The notes below the pieces were generated by a model. That model ran no database searches, had not been told where the DNA came from, and saw only the letters and a program-made list of their open reading frames with translations. Positions 1-7,876 of a stretch of 64,000 nt of DNA are shown here, piece by piece. Where the stretch lies: contig CAZHRC010000008.1 in NCBI GenBank assembly GCA_964533865.1, positions 1 to 64,000 of the forward strand. Direction: 5' to 3'. Each line of letters starts with the position of its first letter. Position 1 is the first letter of the stretch. The DNA is from CAZHRC01 sp964533865 (GTDB lineage: Bacteria; Bacillota; Clostridia; Tissierellales; Peptoniphilaceae). The position numbers were made by a program, and so were the translations under genes.

Positions 1-65
1 AATAGTGTGGCAAAGGACGCCACGTGAAGTGTGCCTGCGGCACGTGAAGGTCAAGGGAATAAGGT

Positions 66-131
66 CAAGGTCAAGGGCAATGGCAACATCTTCTGCTCGA
101 AATAAACGCCCCGAATCCGCCAGAGCCAATG
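66..131. repeat. direct repeat, copy 1
   Basis: This roughly 60-base unit begins with tandem AAGGTC hexamers and ends with AACGCCCCGAATCCGCCAG followed by AGCCAA. It recurs at 481-543 in the same orientation with few differences, mainly a short indel near the start. It lies in a 590-base stretch where I see no credible gene. The AAGGTC tandem also occurs near 26250-26430. Confidence 0.8.
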
Positions 132-354
132 GCGATGGGTCGAAGGCGCCTTGAGGCGATTGACGACATCACCGACGAAGATGGCAAATCGTTCTCAGCC
201 TACAAACAAGGCAATAACGCCCTTCTTACGATAATTTACGAGATAAAGTCATACCATGCCCTCTCACGAGGCAGATTAGGCTGATGATTTGACTTCAAGT
301 CGCGTGATGTCATCAATCGTCGAACTGCGCCTGAGGCCCATCGCCTTTGGCTCT
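121..354. repeat. imperfect inverted repeat, about 53-base arms
   Basis: Bases 121-173 match the reverse complement of 302-354 at about 41 of 53 positions by hand alignment, including shared blocks AGAGCCAA, GGCGATGGG and GACATCAC. The arms enclose about 130 bases without a convincing reading frame. This could be a decayed MITE-like element or a large structured RNA/DNA hairpin. I see no transposase. Confidence 0.7.
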
Positions 355-423
355 TCCCTCGCTAATCACGCCCTACTTCTCCACTCAACTTAGTTTTCTC
401 AAATTCAACAACAACGGTCAAAA

Positions 424-495
424 CCCTCCCTCAGTCTCGGCAAAGGGCGTCGAGCCAGCTCCCTCGGAGATGGAGCCTAAGGTCAAGGTCAAGGG
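424..495. repeat. CCCTCCCTCAGTC intergenic repeat, copy in left region
   Basis: The unit runs from CCCTCCCTCAGTC through AGCTCCCTCGGAGATGGAGC to AAGGTCAAGG. Two further copies lie at 26297-26352 and 26367-26422. The GCTCC...GGAGC ends can pair. In this copy the centre differs from the GCTGCGC centre of the other two. It is non-coding repeat sequence; short open frames through it are artefacts. Confidence 0.75.
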
Positions 496-543
496 CAACA
501 CCTTCTGCTCAAATAAACGCCCCGAATCCGCCAGAGCCAAATG
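481..543. repeat. direct repeat, copy 2
   Basis: This is the second copy of the unit at 66-131, again running from the tandem AAGGTC hexamers to AGAGCCAA. With copy 1 it flanks the inverted repeat at 121-354 and the CCCTCCCTCAGTC unit, so the left end of the window is a nested repeat mosaic. Confidence 0.8.
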
Positions 544-647
544 TCAAGGCCTTACCATCTATCACACTTCACAGCCCTGATCCCAAAATATTGCCCAATC
601 CCCTATTTTTATGCTATGATGTTACCATTATTGCAATGGAGGACATG

Positions 648-1427
648 ATGGAATTATCGGTTATTATTGCGGATCCCGCTGGGAATACGACCGCTTTTGT
701 GACAAGTCCAGTGGAGGCTTCACGCTATAGCGCTGTCGCTTGTGAGTTAATGAGCCATGAAGGATTACATATTGAACAAGTCGGCTTTATCTCTGGGCCT
801 CTCACCTTTGAAGGCGCTCGTATGGATATGATGGGCGGCGAGTTTTGTGGGAACGCCACACGGTCATTTGCCCTTTTGCTCGCCATTGAGCAAGGAATAT
901 CCAGCAGTCGATTTGTACGCGTCAACGTTTCCGGTGCTTCCGAACCGGTTAGCGTTTACATTTCACCCGAAACCTCCGCGTCCTACTTTGAATTACCTGG
1001 CAACTACACCTTTGAGAACTTCCTATATTCAGACACCGCCCACCCCGTGGTGAGGTTGGAAGGCATCGATCACATCATCGTCTCCAACATCGCCCCCGAT
1101 GCAGACTACGCCAATAGCCTGATCGAAAAAGCGCGACAACACTACGACTCCCCTGCCATTGGCGTATTGTTTTACGATAAGCCCTCCTGTTATTTTACCC
1201 CGGTGATCTATGTAAAAGATACGGACTCCACCGTCTTTGAAAATAGCTGCGCGTCAGGGACTGCCGCCATCGGTTTGTACAACCATCGCCTGGGCGATAT
1301 ACCTTCTTGGGAGGATGGATACAACCAACCCGGCGGTAAATTATACGTCAAAGGGGACCAGCGCAATGACGGTTCCTATGGAGTGACCGTAGGCGGCTTG
1401 GTTTCCTTTCAATCTAATCCTTTATAA
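648..1427 (+). CDS. DapF-fold amino-acid racemase, histidine-racemase (CntK)-like
   Basis: The 259-residue product has the paired catalytic cysteines of the diaminopimelate epimerase fold. The first, Cys67, is in GGEFCGNATR; the second is in ENSCASGTAA near residue 204. DapF proper usually has GNGxR around the first cysteine. The GGEFCGNA form is closer to what I recall of the staphylopine histidine racemase CntK, so I prefer an amino-acid racemase other than DapF; the substrate is not proven. ATG 648 is chosen because GGAGG (638-642) lies five bases upstream; earlier ATGs at 636 and 645 overlap or crowd that site. It stands alone, between repeats and a terminator, with no nicotianamine-like synthase or opine dehydrogenase beside it. 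The lysine operon here makes meso-DAP directly through ddh, so a DapF would not be needed. Confidence 0.75.
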   Translation: MELSVIIADPAGNTTAFVTSPVEASRYSAVACELMSHEGLHIEQVGFISGPLTFEGARMDMMGGEFCGNATRSFALLLAIEQGISSSRFVRVNVSGASEPVSVYISPETSASYFELPGNYTFENFLYSDTAHPVVRLEGIDHIIVSNIAPDADYANSLIEKARQHYDSPAIGVLFYDKPSCYFTPVIYVKDTDSTVFENSCASGTAAIGLYNHRLGDIPSWEDGYNQPGGKLYVKGDQRNDGSYGVTVGGLVSFQSNPL

Positions 1428-1510
1428 ACGACCAATGTCACGCTCAGCCCCCTACCCAACTCTCTTAAAGCACACCGACAAACGCAAAAGCACACCGCCA
1501 CACAACGACA

Positions 1511-1545
1511 AGACGTGAGACCCCAAAAGGATCTCACGTCTTTTT
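1511..1545 (+). terminator. rho-independent terminator after the racemase
   Basis: AGACGTGAGA pairs with TCTCACGTCT around a loop and is followed by TTTTT on the plus strand. It ends transcription of the racemase gene and touches the stop codon of the convergent hslO. Confidence 0.85.
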
Positions 1546-2425
1546 AGTTTTCTGATTTGATTAAGGTCTTTAAGTCCTCTTCGGAAAATTGATAGGTGCT
1601 GTTGCAAAAATGACAGACCACTTCCGCGCCGTGATCTTCATCGATCATCTGCTGCAATTCGACATTGCTCAAACCGCGGAGGGCGTTTTCGATACGCTCT
1701 CTAGAACAGTTGCACTCGTATTTCAACGTGCCTTCGTCGAGGATCTCAACCTCAAAATCGGAAAAGTAGGTGGATAAGATGGTTTCTGGCGTCAACCCAC
1801 TATCGATCATATTGGTAATCGACGGCAAATTTTCAAGAGCTTTTTCCAATTTAGTCAACGCTTCGTCACTCACCCCTGGCAACGCTTGAATCATCAAACC
1901 GCCAGCCGCTCGACAGGTCAGATCCACTTCCACCAACACCCCAAGGCTGACTACCGTCGGAGTTTGCTCCGAGGTGAAGAAGTAGTTGGCAAAATCTTCT
2001 GCAATTTCGCCGGAGACTAGGTCGGAATAGCCGACATAGGGTTCTTTCAATCCAAAGTCTCTAATGATGGCAAGGGTTCCATTTTTCCCGACGAGTCCAC
2101 CCACATCCAGTTTTCCTTCTGGACGAACTGGTAGATCGACAAAAGGATGTTCTACATAACCTCTCACTCGCCCATCGGTGTCAGCTACAGCAGTCAACAT
2201 CCCCGCTGGCCCATCGCCTTTCACCGTCAAAGTCAGAGCGTCTTGATCACTTTTCATATCGGTGCCCAGTATCGCCGCCATAGTCAGCAATCTGCCCAAA
2301 GCCGCCGTCGCCGTGGCTGATGTGCCGTGAATACTCGCCATTTCATCGACCATTTCTGTAGAGCTTGCGACAGCAAATCGAAAACTACCCGAGCTATCCA
2401 CGCCTCTTATGATTTTATCGGTCAT
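1544..2425 (-). CDS. hslO: Hsp33 redox-regulated chaperone
   Basis: This 293-residue protein is Hsp33, a cytoplasmic holdase that becomes active when its zinc centre is oxidised. The N-terminal two thirds (about 1-230) is the Hsp33 core, with the GxLTAVADxxGxVRGYVEHP-type stretch typical of the family. The C-terminal redox switch is visible as a CxC pair (ECNCS) and a CxxC pair (CHFC) about 30 residues apart. Length is normal for the family. The start has an AAAGGAGTGAGATA ribosome site. It follows the cold-shock gene on the same strand but is separated from it by a terminator and seems to have its own promoter at 2463-2490. Confidence 0.96.
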   Translation of the reverse strand: MTDKIIRGVDSSGSFRFAVASSTEMVDEMASIHGTSATATAALGRLLTMAAILGTDMKSDQDALTLTVKGDGPAGMLTAVADTDGRVRGYVEHPFVDLPVRPEGKLDVGGLVGKNGTLAIIRDFGLKEPYVGYSDLVSGEIAEDFANYFFTSEQTPTVVSLGVLVEVDLTCRAAGGLMIQALPGVSDEALTKLEKALENLPSITNMIDSGLTPETILSTYFSDFEVEILDEGTLKYECNCSRERIENALRGLSNVELQQMIDEDHGAEVVCHFCNSTYQFSEEDLKTLIKSEN

Positions 2426-2462
2426 TATCTCACTCCTTTACCTTCAAGATGTTTTTTTCTTA

Positions 2463-2490
2463 ATTCTATCATTAATAAAAGCCCCTACAA
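2463..2490 (-). promoter_or_regulatory. candidate hslO promoter
   Basis: On the minus strand TTGTAG is followed after 16 bases by TAGAAT, which has an upstream TG (extended -10). The -35 hexamer lies inside the loop of the terminator hairpin after the cold-shock gene, so promoter and terminator overlap. Read by eye only. Confidence 0.45.
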
Positions 2491-2498
2491 GAGGGGCT
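2474..2498 (-). terminator. terminator after cold-shock gene
   Basis: On the minus strand AGCCCCT and AGGGGCT form a seven-pair stem with a five-base loop, followed by TTTATTAAT. It separates the cold-shock gene from hslO. Confidence 0.75.
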
Positions 2499-2517
2499 GT
2501 CATTACAATGCTATAAA

Positions 2518-2721
2518 CTAAAGTTTGATAACGTTAGCTGCTTGAGGTCCTTTTTCACCTTCGGTGATTTCGAACTCAACTTCTTGACCTTCATCCAACG
2601 TTCTGAATTCGCCAGTGTCTTCCAATGCTGAGAAGTGAACAAATACATCTTCTCCTGTTTCTGTAGACAAGAAACCATAACCTTTTGTTGCATTAAACCA
2701 TTTGACAGTACCTTTAACCAT
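2518..2721 (-). CDS. csp: cold-shock protein (CspA/CspB family)
   Basis: This 67-residue single cold-shock domain binds single-stranded RNA and DNA and acts as an RNA chaperone. RNP1 is visible as KGYGFLS near residue 13 and RNP2 as VFVHF near residue 26; the start MVKGTVKWFN is diagnostic. The length is normal for bacterial CSPs. The ribosome site is AAGGAGAG seven bases before ATG. It has a strong promoter of its own (2770-2798) that overlaps the 3' end of the methyltransferase gene, and its own terminator, so it is a single-gene unit. Confidence 0.97.
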   Translation of the reverse strand: MVKGTVKWFNATKGYGFLSTETGEDVFVHFSALEDTGEFRTLDEGQEVEFEITEGEKGPQAANVIKL

Positions 2722-2769
2722 TAAAAAACTCTCCTTAAATAATAACTGTAAGCTTTTCGCTTCCGATTT

Positions 2770-2798
2770 ATAATATCATCTACCTTGTGTTCTGTCAA
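2770..2798 (-). promoter_or_regulatory. strong sigma-A-type promoter for the cold-shock gene
   Basis: On the minus strand a perfect TTGACA is followed by a 17-base spacer and TATTAT. The -35 lies within the last codons of the upstream methyltransferase gene. The 5' leader to the ATG is about 40 bases. Confidence 0.8.
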
Positions 2799-3546
2799 GT
2801 TTCACAGCGTTCATCTGACAGACGTACACGATACGGTGGGTTTTTGAGTTGATCTTTTCAAAAGATCCCAACTCCACTCGATCGATCACTTCAAATCCAG
2901 CAGTCTCTAGAGCAGTAGTCATTTCCACGTCAGTCCACACCCGCTCCGTCTGAGTCTCGGTGATACGCCGATAAAGGTCTGGATCATCGGTTTGGACAAA
3001 AAACTCGAGATGGGAATCAACAAGTGATTCATCTGGATCGTACTGACTTATCCAAGTGTAGAATACGCCGTCGTGTTCATAAGCGTAAGTGTTGTCGCCC
3101 AAAACACTGGTCAGCTTGTAAGCACTGTCGATATCAAAGACAAACAACCCTTCCGGTTCGAGCATCTGCGCCACATTGGCAAAAGTCTCTTTTAGAGCCT
3201 CTGGCGTTTGAAGGTAATTGATGGCGTTAAGGGCACACAACACCGCATCCTGAGTGCCATCGAGAATAAAAGTGGTCATGTCACCACAAAGCAAAGTGAC
3301 ATTTTCCACATCCCACAGTTGATTGCTCGCTTCGATGAGCATCTCTTGGGACAGATCGTAAGCGATAACCTGATCAAAATCCTCAGCCAATCGCCGGGTC
3401 ATTTGACCGGTGCCACATGCCATCTCCAACAGGGAGCCAAAAGTCACCTTTCGCTCCTTTAATAGCGTACGAACATATGCAGCGTAGGCATCATAATCGA
3501 TATCAAACACCAATTTATCATATAGGGTAGAAAATTCGTTATACAT
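2776..3546 (-). CDS. class I SAM-dependent methyltransferase
   Basis: The 256-residue protein has a Rossmann-type methyltransferase domain. Motif I is LLEMACGTGQ near residue 40, followed by the acidic residue that binds the SAM ribose in IAYDLSQ near 62 and a GD motif (CGDM) near 87. It resembles the YqeM/UbiE-like proteins of Firmicutes, whose substrates are mostly unknown, so no specific reaction is assigned. The gene starts 14 bases after folC with an AGGAGTGCC ribosome site and probably shares the valS-folC transcript. Confidence 0.88.
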   Translation of the reverse strand: MYNEFSTLYDKLVFDIDYDAYAAYVRTLLKERKVTFGSLLEMACGTGQMTRRLAEDFDQVIAYDLSQEMLIEASNQLWDVENVTLLCGDMTTFILDGTQDAVLCALNAINYLQTPEALKETFANVAQMLEPEGLFVFDIDSAYKLTSVLGDNTYAYEHDGVFYTWISQYDPDESLVDSHLEFFVQTDDPDLYRRITETQTERVWTDVEMTTALETAGFEVIDRVELGSFEKINSKTHRIVYVCQMNAVKLDRTQGR

Positions 3547-3560
3547 GGCACTCCTCTCAG

Positions 3561-4829
3561 TTAGCGGGGTTGTATGAGGTCCATCGCCTCGCCGACGAGG
3601 TACAAAGATCCGGCGACGAGGATAATTCGATCGGGTTTTTGGCGTTGAAGATCATAGCCGATGTCCATGGCCTCCACTAGGCGAGAGGTGACATAAATCC
3701 CTTCTCCTCCCTCAAAATCTCGATTTGCTCGGGGATCATCGGCGGAAGTATACACCACAGCCTCAGCCATAGAGATAAGCCTCGCCAGTTGACCACCGCG
3801 GGATTTGTCTGCCATGTATCCCATGACGAGGACAAACGGCGCGAGATCGTAGTGAGCGATCGTCTCGCACAAACCCGCCAATCCGTGTTCATTGTGGGCG
3901 CCATCGACAAGAACCGGCGGCAAGTCAGATAGCCATTGAAGCCTTCCGGGCCACCGAGTGCGGGATAAGGCGATCGCTTCCCCAGCCCTCGTTCCCATAG
4001 GCGCAATACTCCGATAAGCTTCCAAAGCAAGCGCAGCGTTTTCGCTTTGGTGGTCGCCGAGCATGTTTAAATCGTATACCTTCCCTCCAAGAGCAAACCG
4101 TTGCCCTCTTCGATGTCGCATCAGGATCTCCACCCCATCGGCAGGCAATACCTTTAACGTCGCCCCCCGCTCCACGGCGATGCGTTCGATCACCTTTGCG
4201 ACTACAGGATCTTGATGAGCGCTGATCACTGTGGATCTCGGTAGAATACCCCCACTTTTGTTTGCGGCAATAGCCTCCAACGTATCACCCAGCGCCCCTT
4301 GGTGATCGAGTGCGATAGGGGTGATCACCGTGAGGATACGGTTTGCCACCACCGAGGTCGCATCGCCTTTACCTCCCACACCAGCTTCCAGCACCATCAT
4401 ATCTACTCCAGCTTTACAAAAGTAATCCAAGGCGATGAGCAGACTATAGCAAAAATAGGTGGGCATCGGCCGCTGCACTTCCTCGCGTACCTGCTCAATT
4501 CTCTCAAGAGTGGCCATCAAATCCACCATGGGTATGGGGACACCGTCCACTTGGATGCGCTCTCGATAACTCACCAAATGAGGCGATGAAAAATGACCAA
4601 CTCGGTAGCCTTCACTCTGTAAAAGGGAAACGAGAAAGGCCCCAGTGGAGCCTTTCCCGTTTGTACCCACCAAGTGAATACTTTTCATCGCACGATCAGG
4701 AGAGCCAAGGTCTGCGATTAAAGCAGTCAAAGCTTCTAAATCTTTAGGCCGCCCACGTTTATCCTCAGCCTCTAAAAAGGCGAACACATCGGAAGGGTTA
4801 TCGAATTTTCGCTTCGATTTCTCCGACAC
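3561..4829 (-). CDS. folC: folylpolyglutamate synthase / dihydrofolate synthase
   Basis: The 422-residue Mur-ligase-family enzyme adds glutamate to (dihydro)folate using ATP. The P-loop GTNGKGST lies near residue 51, followed by the FolC signature HFSSPHLVSYRERI, and the C-terminal glutamate-ligase domain contains DGAHNEHG. I place the start at GTG 4829, nine bases after GGAGG; the resulting N-terminus is normal for the family, whereas the upstream ATG at 4895 adds 22 residues unlike it. The start overlaps the 3' end of valS by 32 bases in another frame, which suggests translational coupling. The order valS-folC is common in Firmicutes. Confidence 0.95.
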   Translation of the reverse strand: MSEKSKRKFDNPSDVFAFLEAEDKRGRPKDLEALTALIADLGSPDRAMKSIHLVGTNGKGSTGAFLVSLLQSEGYRVGHFSSPHLVSYRERIQVDGVPIPMVDLMATLERIEQVREEVQRPMPTYFCYSLLIALDYFCKAGVDMMVLEAGVGGKGDATSVVANRILTVITPIALDHQGALGDTLEAIAANKSGGILPRSTVISAHQDPVVAKVIERIAVERGATLKVLPADGVEILMRHRRGQRFALGGKVYDLNMLGDHQSENAALALEAYRSIAPMGTRAGEAIALSRTRWPGRLQWLSDLPPVLVDGAHNEHGLAGLCETIAHYDLAPFVLVMGYMADKSRGGQLARLISMAEAVVYTSADDPRANRDFEGGEGIYVTSRLVEAMDIGYDLQRQKPDRIILVAGSLYLVGEAMDLIQPR

Positions 4830-7443
4830 TGCGTTGAACCTCCTGCAACATCCGTTCAAACTTCTCGAGTTTATCCCTTTCCATCTGTACCACATTGTCT
4901 GGGGCTTTGTTCACAAAACCTGGGTTGTTGAGTTTACCAGTAGCACGTTGTATCTCTTGAATCAGATTCTTTTCCTCTTTGCGCAATCGCTCTAATTCCT
5001 TGTCGTAGTCCACCAAACCTTCCAATGGGATAAAGATTTTATAATGGTTTTGGACGATTTGCATCGCATCGAGATCCGCTGGTTCTTCCGCCTCTACGCT
5101 GACCCCTTCAGCTTGGGCCAAGGTCATAAAGTTGTAGCTCAAGCCTTCAACGGTCTCGCCGACGAATTCGTCTTGGGTCACAAAGATCAACTGTGCTTTC
5201 TTAGAAGGCACAATGCCCATTTCCGCTCTCGCATTTCGAATGGCGGTGATCGCTTCGACGACGATGTCGATGCGCTTTTCTTCGACTGGAAACGCCATCG
5301 CTTCGCTGTCAATCGGCCAAGACTCCATGATCAACATGCGATCCACCTCTGGCAAGTAGGAGAAAATCTCCTCGGTGATAAAAGGCATGAAGGGGTGAAG
5401 GAGTTTCAATATCGCCTTTAACACATAGACAAGAGTGTTTTGTGCCGTGGCTTTTCGCGCGTCATCGATGCCGTATAAGCGCACCTTCACAAACTCGATA
5501 TACCAGTCACAAAATTCGTTCCAAGTGTAGTCATAGAGCGTTTGAGCAGCCAATCCGATCTCAAATTTATCGAGGTGGGCTGTCACTTCTTTGACCACAG
5601 CGTTAAGTCTAGAAAGGATCCACTTGTCTTCCGCTTCCAAGTTTAGCCCCGTCAGATCGCCAGTGACTTCCTCTGTCGTATTCATCAACACAAACCGCGA
5701 CGCGTTCCACAATTTGTTGGCGAAATTCCGATTAGCTTCCACTTTTTCGTCATAGTAGCGCATGTCGTTGCCTGGGGTGTTGCCGGTGACTAGAGTGAAT
5801 CTCAAAGCATCGGCACCGTATTTGTCGATCACTTCGATGGGATCTACACCGTTGTTCAAGGATTTACTCATTTTTCGCCCTTGAGAATCGCGGATCAACC
5901 CGGTGAAGTATACATGGTCAAAGGGGAGTTTTCCCGTGTTGTACAAGCTTGAAAACACCATGCGAATGACCCAGAAAAAGATGATGTCATAACCGGTGAC
6001 CAAAACATTGGTCGGGAAGAAGTAGTTAAAGTCCTCTGTCGGTTCAGGCCAGCCCAGTGTGGAGAAAGGCCATAACGCAGAGGAAAACCAAGTGTCAAGA
6101 GTGTCTTCGTCTTGCACAAAACGATCACTTCCACAATCGGAGCACACGTCTGGACGCTCTCTCGAAACCACGACTTTTTTACAGCTTTCGCAATAGTACA
6201 CCGGCAGTCGATGACCCCACCAAAGTTGTCTAGAAATACACCAGTCGCGAATGTTTTCGAGCCAGTTAGTGTAGGTTTTTCCCAATCGATCGGGAATCAA
6301 CGTCAACTCCCCGTTTTTGTACGCTTCCAAAGCCGGTTTTGCCAAAGTCTCCATTTTGACAAACCATTGCTTGGAAATCAAGGGCTCGATTACCGTGCCA
6401 CAGCGTTCACAATGGCCGACGGCGTGGTCGTGGTCTTCGACGCGAACCAACAACCCTTGTGCTTCCAAGTCTTTCAACATGGCTTTTCGCGCCGCATACC
6501 GGTCCATCCCGGAATATGGCCCGTAGCCCTCAGCAATAGTGCCGTCTTCGTTGATGACCACACATTGACCAAGATTGTGGCGTTGTCCCACTTCGTAGTC
6601 GTTAGGGTCGTGGGAAGGAGTGATCTTCACTGCACCCGACCCAAAGGATTTATCGACGTAAGCGTCGGCGATCAAAGGGATCTTGCGTTCAACCAATGGC
6701 AAAATCAGCGTTTTGCCCACCAAGTCGCTATAACGTTCGTCTTCGGGATCGACGGCTACCGCTAAGTCGCCCAACAGCGTTTCTGGCCTGGTGGTCGCGA
6801 TTTCAATGTAACCTTCTCCATCTTCAAAGGGGTATCGAATGTGCCAAAGATGACCGTGTTCGTCGACGTGTTCCACCTCTGCATCGGAGACTGCCGTTCC
6901 ACAAGAAATACACCAGTTGACAATGCGATCCCCTTGGTAGATCAGCCCGTCTTCGTACATGCGGATAAACACTTCCTCAACCGCATGGGAGAGGTTGTCG
7001 TCCAATGTAAAACTATCACGGGACCAATCACAGGAAACGCCTAGTTTTTCAAGCTGATGTTTAATATTGCCGCCGTATTTTCTCGTCCACTCCCAAGATT
7101 CTTCGAGGAAGGCTTCGCGACCCATGGCAGCTTTAGATTTCCCTTCGCTTTCAATTTTAGCCACCACTCGTGCTTCGGTAGAAATACTCGCATGGTCGGT
7201 GCCAGGCACCCACAACGCGGAATAGCCTTGCATTCTGCGCCAGCGGATGAGGATGTCTTGAAGGGTGTTGTTCATCGCGTGGCCCAAGTGCAAATTTCCA
7301 GTGACGTTTGGCGGGGGCATCACAATGGTATAGGGCTTTTTGTCTGGATCTCTCTCTGGTGTGAAGTAGCCTTTTTCTTTCCAAACGCCATAGATGCGGT
7401 CTTCAAATGACTTTGGATCGTAGGTTTTGTTTAAATTTTCCAA
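4798..7443 (-). CDS. valS: valyl-tRNA synthetase
   Basis: The 881-residue class I synthetase charges tRNA-Val. The HIGH-type motif is seen as HLGHAMNN after PPPNVTGN near residue 50, the KMSKS motif as GRKMSKSLNN, and the C-terminus carries the long coiled-coil arm typical of ValRS. The start is TTG 7443, five bases after GAGGAGG and just downstream of the T-box terminator; starting farther upstream would place the T-box inside the reading frame. The gene is led by a T-box and followed, with overlap, by folC. Confidence 0.97.
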   Translation of the reverse strand: MENLNKTYDPKSFEDRIYGVWKEKGYFTPERDPDKKPYTIVMPPPNVTGNLHLGHAMNNTLQDILIRWRRMQGYSALWVPGTDHASISTEARVVAKIESEGKSKAAMGREAFLEESWEWTRKYGGNIKHQLEKLGVSCDWSRDSFTLDDNLSHAVEEVFIRMYEDGLIYQGDRIVNWCISCGTAVSDAEVEHVDEHGHLWHIRYPFEDGEGYIEIATTRPETLLGDLAVAVDPEDERYSDLVGKTLILPLVERKIPLIADAYVDKSFGSGAVKITPSHDPNDYEVGQRHNLGQCVVINEDGTIAEGYGPYSGMDRYAARKAMLKDLEAQGLLVRVEDHDHAVGHCERCGTVIEPLISKQWFVKMETLAKPALEAYKNGELTLIPDRLGKTYTNWLENIRDWCISRQLWWGHRLPVYYCESCKKVVVSRERPDVCSDCGSDRFVQDEDTLDTWFSSALWPFSTLGWPEPTEDFNYFFPTNVLVTGYDIIFFWVIRMVFSSLYNTGKLPFDHVYFTGLIRDSQGRKMSKSLNNGVDPIEVIDKYGADALRFTLVTGNTPGNDMRYYDEKVEANRNFANKLWNASRFVLMNTTEEVTGDLTGLNLEAEDKWILSRLNAVVKEVTAHLDKFEIGLAAQTLYDYTWNEFCDWYIEFVKVRLYGIDDARKATAQNTLVYVLKAILKLLHPFMPFITEEIFSYLPEVDRMLIMESWPIDSEAMAFPVEEKRIDIVVEAITAIRNARAEMGIVPSKKAQLIFVTQDEFVGETVEGLSYNFMTLAQAEGVSVEAEEPADLDAMQIVQNHYKIFIPLEGLVDYDKELERLRKEEKNLIQEIQRATGKLNNPGFVNKAPDNVVQMERDKLEKFERMLQEVQRSVGEIEAKIR

Positions 7444-7460
7444 AATTTCCTCCTCAAAAT

Positions 7461-7640
7461 AAAAAAAGCCCTCATCCCATAGGACGAAGACTCGCGGTAC
7501 CACCTAAATTCTGCATAAAGCAGCTCTTGTGATGTATAAGGACATCTCCTTGGTTGCTCCAAAACGACTTTCACAAAAAATCCACTGAAAGCTTTCACCA
7601 CCCGCCTTCTCTCTATTAAGGGCTTTTTTGTTACTCCTTT
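7461..7640 (-). ncRNA. T-box leader, valine-type
   Basis: The minus-strand leader contains the T-box sequence AATTTAGGTGGTACCGCG (about 7494-7511), whose GGTGG pairs with the uncharged tRNA acceptor end. Upstream is stem I, starting with AGAGAGAAGG near 7614 and including the GGTGGTGAAAGC segment. A GUC valine codon at 7566-7568 sits where the specifier is expected. Downstream, AGTCTTCGTCC pairs with GGGATGAGGGCT followed by seven T residues as the competing terminator (7463-7492). Low charged tRNA-Val would favour antitermination into valS-folC. Confidence 0.9.
7463..7492 (-). terminator. T-box regulated terminator before valS
   Basis: An 11-pair stem with three-base loop TAT and some G-T pairs is followed by TTTTTTT on the minus strand. 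It overlaps the T-box antiterminator partner sequence. Confidence 0.85.
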
Positions 7641-7666
7641 TTTTCAACGCAACTATTTCTCGTCTT

Positions 7667-7695
7667 AGTATAGCCTGAGCCGGTGAAAAAGTCAA
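7667..7695 (-). promoter_or_regulatory. promoter of the valS T-box operon
   Basis: TTGACT, a 17-base spacer and TATACT on the minus strand place the transcript start about 50 bases before stem I of the T-box. Confidence 0.75.
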
Positions 7696-7876
7696 ACCTG
7701 GTTTCTGTTAAGAAGCCTTTCTGTCACTAATCGCTGCAAATTATGCCGCTTTTTTTCTTTTTTTTTTGTAAAATATATAAACTTAACATGTATGGCGTAC
7801 CTTTTTCACCTCATTAATGATATAATGTTTTCATGGTAACCCTACCAAGTAAAATATAACTATGGAGGTATACGGC

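Noticed and set aside
347..580. Open frame of 77 codons on the plus strand in the left repeat region
   Set aside because: It runs through direct and CCCTCCCTCAGTC repeats, has no ribosome site and no protein-like pattern.
648..1427. Annotating this gene as dapF
   Set aside because: The first-cysteine motif differs from the DapF form and the operon at 16.4-21.4 kb makes meso-DAP by ddh. A non-DAP racemase is more likely.
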